From: Lewinellaceae bacterium
Lineage (GTDB): Bacteria > Bacteroidota > Bacteroidia > Chitinophagales > Saprospiraceae
Reading direction: 5' to 3'
Assembly (NCBI GenBank): GCA_016716135.1
Contig: JADJWX010000002.1
Location: 620,001 to 684,000, forward strand
DNA length: 64,000 nt
Shown here: one piece after another, positions 63,101 to 64,000 of the stretch
How positions within the stretch are numbered: position 1 is the first letter of the stretch
Layout: every line of letters begins with the position of its first letter
Program-made: the position numbers and the translations under genes
Notes under the pieces: generated by a model
What the model was told of the DNA's origin: nothing
What the model saw: the letters and a program-made list of their open reading frames with translations, nothing else
Databases searched by the model: none

Positions 63101-64000
63101 CCGGCCGGCCGCGCACCGGCGTTTACCCACAGGCTGCGCATGGCAACGGCCAAGGCTTCCAGTTCGTCGTTTCCCGCCGCCAGGGGCCGGGTGAAGGCTT
63201 CTTCCGCCTGATCGAGAATTACCACCAGGGCTTTTCCGCATTGTTTTTCCAGGGCCTGCCAGCATTCGGCGATGGTATCCGGAACAGCAGTGCCGTCGAG
63301 CGCCTTGGCCAGTGCCTGCTGCAAGGTGCCGGCAAGTCCTTTTTCCGGGTCGCGGCGCAGGTACAGGCAAAAGTACCGGTCTTCAATGCGCGGCAACAAG
63401 CCGGCTTCGAGAAAAGACGATTTTCCGACCCCCGACTGGCCGCTGAGGCAAATGACCGGCGCGCCAAGCGGGTTGGTCAGGCGGTCGTACATATCCCGGA
63501 TATAGTGTGCGCGGCCGAAATAAATCCCGGCGTCTTCCTGCCGGTAGCGGCCCAAAAAGCGGAAAGGCTGTTCGGGGAGCGGGTATTTTTCCGCAGCGAA
63601 GGGGAGCATGGCCAGGGGGTTGCTGGCGGCGTCGGGCAGGTTCCAGTTTAAGTCGATGGCGGCGCCGGCTTTTTGAAACAGTTGCCAGGGGAAGCGGTCA
63701 AGCCTGGCCTTCGGTTGTCCAATGCTGCGCAGGTCGTCGCCGGTGTCGGTGCGGATGCGCGCTGTCGCTTCCTGCCAGGCCCGTTCCAGGGGCATGCCCT
63801 GGCCCAGGCCGGTGTAGAACTGTTCGGCCAGCAAGCGGGCCACTTCGTCGCGGATCGACTCGAAGGTGCCGACGACCAGGGGAATGCCGGCGTTGTTGAG
63901 CTGCCGTGCGGTTTTTTCGGTGGAACAGCCATTCAGAAAAACCAGTTGCAGCCCCTTTTGGCCGGCCAGCAAGGGGATCAGCCCGGATGCATGTGCCCGG
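60181..64000 (-). CDS. CHAT-STAND-WD40 protein, N-terminus outside the window
   Basis: 1272 residues are visible and the frame stays open through base 64000, so the start lies beyond the window (the TTG at 63972 is internal). Domain order: the C-terminal half of a CHAT caspase-like domain (SGLIPLLAGQKGLQ, cysteine region LVFLNGCSTEKT, GTFESIRDEVARLLAEQFY); an nSTAND1-type NTPase (FGRAHYIRDMYDRL, Walker A SGQSGVGKSSFLEAGLLPR, Walker B ALVVILDQAEEAF, LLSFRKEYEPEL); a charged stretch and one membrane helix (LLGGMAVLLVAAAWLGFGFY); then about ten WD40 blades to the C-terminus (TDGRSLVSGSDDKSLRFW, SDGNLFATASHDQTIILWD, ADGQSLLTGSNDGWARIWAL). STAND ATPases oligomerise on ligand binding and turn on a fused effector; CHAT proteases are known effectors. 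The catalytic histidine of CHAT is off the window. Confidence 0.9.
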   Translation of the reverse strand, partial: RAHASGLIPLLAGQKGLQLVFLNGCSTEKTARQLNNAGIPLVVGTFESIRDEVARLLAEQFYTGLGQGMPLERAWQEATARIRTDTGDDLRSIGQPKARLDRFPWQLFQKAGAAIDLNWNLPDAASNPLAMLPFAAEKYPLPEQPFRFLGRYRQEDAGIYFGRAHYIRDMYDRLTNPLGAPVICLSGQSGVGKSSFLEAGLLPRIEDRYFCLYLRRDPEKGLAGTLQQALAKALDGTAVPDTIAECWQALEKQCGKALVVILDQAEEAFTRPLAAGNDELEALAVAMRSLWVNAGARPAGKLLLSFRKEYEPELDDLLRANRIPAESVFLKTLSQPEIIEIVTGLERSGRLRQKYGLTVEAGLPELIAADLLSDSDTAVAPVLQIVLTKLWQQIPERADRVFKTEDYLKLKEDGIFLGDFFRQQMEHIKHWEQQLQNNAESSGLALDLLHAHVTEMGYSNSCALEALRQTYRHRADVLEQLLVLFKELYLLTDLGKDRNALAHDTLAPVILQAFKNSSHRGQKALRILSSKVPNYRRNPGQTYLDNEDLRLVEQGADGMRLWVAEEADLIEKSRKRRQKRRRETYLLLGGMAVLLVAAAWLGFGFYQKSRLEKWIAQARLEAGIDPTTGLRTLRKALADSPDNPAVLNAYFDIFSNNEFYDTILHFPLPVKGLALAPGGAGIVYTWTDKAVYRFDRRAARLDSFLLENLAAAALSPDGQWLVAGTWNGDLLCLEAARLRQDQRALLDAPASLLAFMPDGKTLFAGSTNAIVTIDLQDIRRVHNRLPLSNELTALQYHPGRETLLLGYKEGTIEERDPASGATLLSIRRHKDQVLAFAVMPGNKDFVSTGRDAVLHFWGGQDQLNFSIKAHDRRINALVWSPDGQRLLTVSTDQLFKSWSAGGDWISTYRGHTGSVNALAVSTDGRSLVSGSDDKSLRFWRVESKVNRHFGPHPNGVTGALFGTGGQAVFTASDTGIRDVGEYMNDPGYDLSQAVLADACLYPREAYIWETNSGKKQKNLEGHACSINAVAQTSDGNLFATASHDQTIILWDRNGRKMQQLRDGHRHHVLDVAFSPDGKHLLSGGFDSTAVLWDASGKKLRVLRHPAVVSAVAFHPGNKLFATGAYDGIVRLFDLNGKQVDSLFRPGQNRIMALCFAPDGRYLLTGEWNNFAHLYPIGNKQKQVVKIEAFSKNKTGLGIIHAVDFSSDGKEFALGAEGGLALVYRLVKDRPVPVCELQHFPPRTILSVSFAADGQSLLTGSNDGWARIWALNR

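Noticed and set aside
1..64000. tRNA, rRNA, riboswitch or transposase genes
   Set aside because: I looked for characteristic T-loop (GTTCGA) clover-leaf ends and transposase motifs and saw none that I could support; a dedicated scan could still find one.

Overview
The window looks like a chromosomal segment of a Bacteroidota bacterium, most likely from the Saprospiria (Lewinella/Haliscomenobacter-like). This placement is inferred from gene content: type IX secretion (T9SS) sorting domains, a Bat aerotolerance locus, a DUF5916 outer-membrane protein, many lipoproteins, WD40/STAND and caspase-fold proteins, and several TAnnTTTG-type -7 promoter boxes. Coding density is high. I saw no rRNA, tRNA, transposase, integrase or CRISPR array.

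Layout. 1-6.0 kb: 3' end of a T9SS cargo gene, an ECF-type sigma factor with a membrane-anchored partner, a small lipoprotein and a PD40 lipoprotein. 6.6-13.7 kb: two tandem paralogous giant T9SS cargo proteins; one carries three 438-bp repeat units and a frameshift, the other one unit and no frameshift. 13.8-25.1 kb: housekeeping and envelope genes (pyrD, a Crp/Fnr regulator, dnaX, a Uma2-family nuclease, DUF5916, a TIGR04282 glycosyltransferase, an ABC-2 exporter). 25.3-33.5 kb: an aldehyde dehydrogenase whose 3' end is duplicated around a toxin-antitoxin-like pair, then a convergent Bat locus (moxR, DUF58, DUF4381-like, BatA, BatB, BatC). 33.8-39.6 kb: a ketoglutarate-semialdehyde-type dehydrogenase and a galactose operon (SSS symporter, galK, galT). 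39.8-47.9 kb: a type I restriction-modification island in the order hsdR, hsdS, DUF4268, hsdM, RhuM-Fic. 48.2-64 kb: two facing sets of caspase-fold genes.

The last region is the most unusual. A plus-strand operon (Bor-like lipoprotein, FAD-linked oxidase, membrane-anchored caspase, carboxypeptidase-regulatory-repeat protein, IPT/NHL lipoprotein) faces minus-strand genes. These include an apparent operon coding for a CHAT-STAND-WD40 sensor (cut by the window edge), a proline-rich lipoprotein and a single-chain fusion of a caspase-fold domain to a subtilisin-like protease. Both protease domains of the fusion keep their visible catalytic residues. A sensor-triggered protease cascade is a reasonable hypothesis but nothing in the sequence proves it.

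The second theme is intergenic structure. Most spacers hold long imperfect palindromes of several unrelated families, several present in two copies. One palindrome has entered the signal-peptide region of BatC in frame (138 bp, 46 codons), and two others supply the stop codon of a neighbouring gene. Five genes (a T9SS cargo gene, moxR, rhuM-fic, hsdS, the FAD oxidase) appear broken by single small indels, mostly in or beside short homopolymers. These may be assembly errors or real lesions; reads would settle it.
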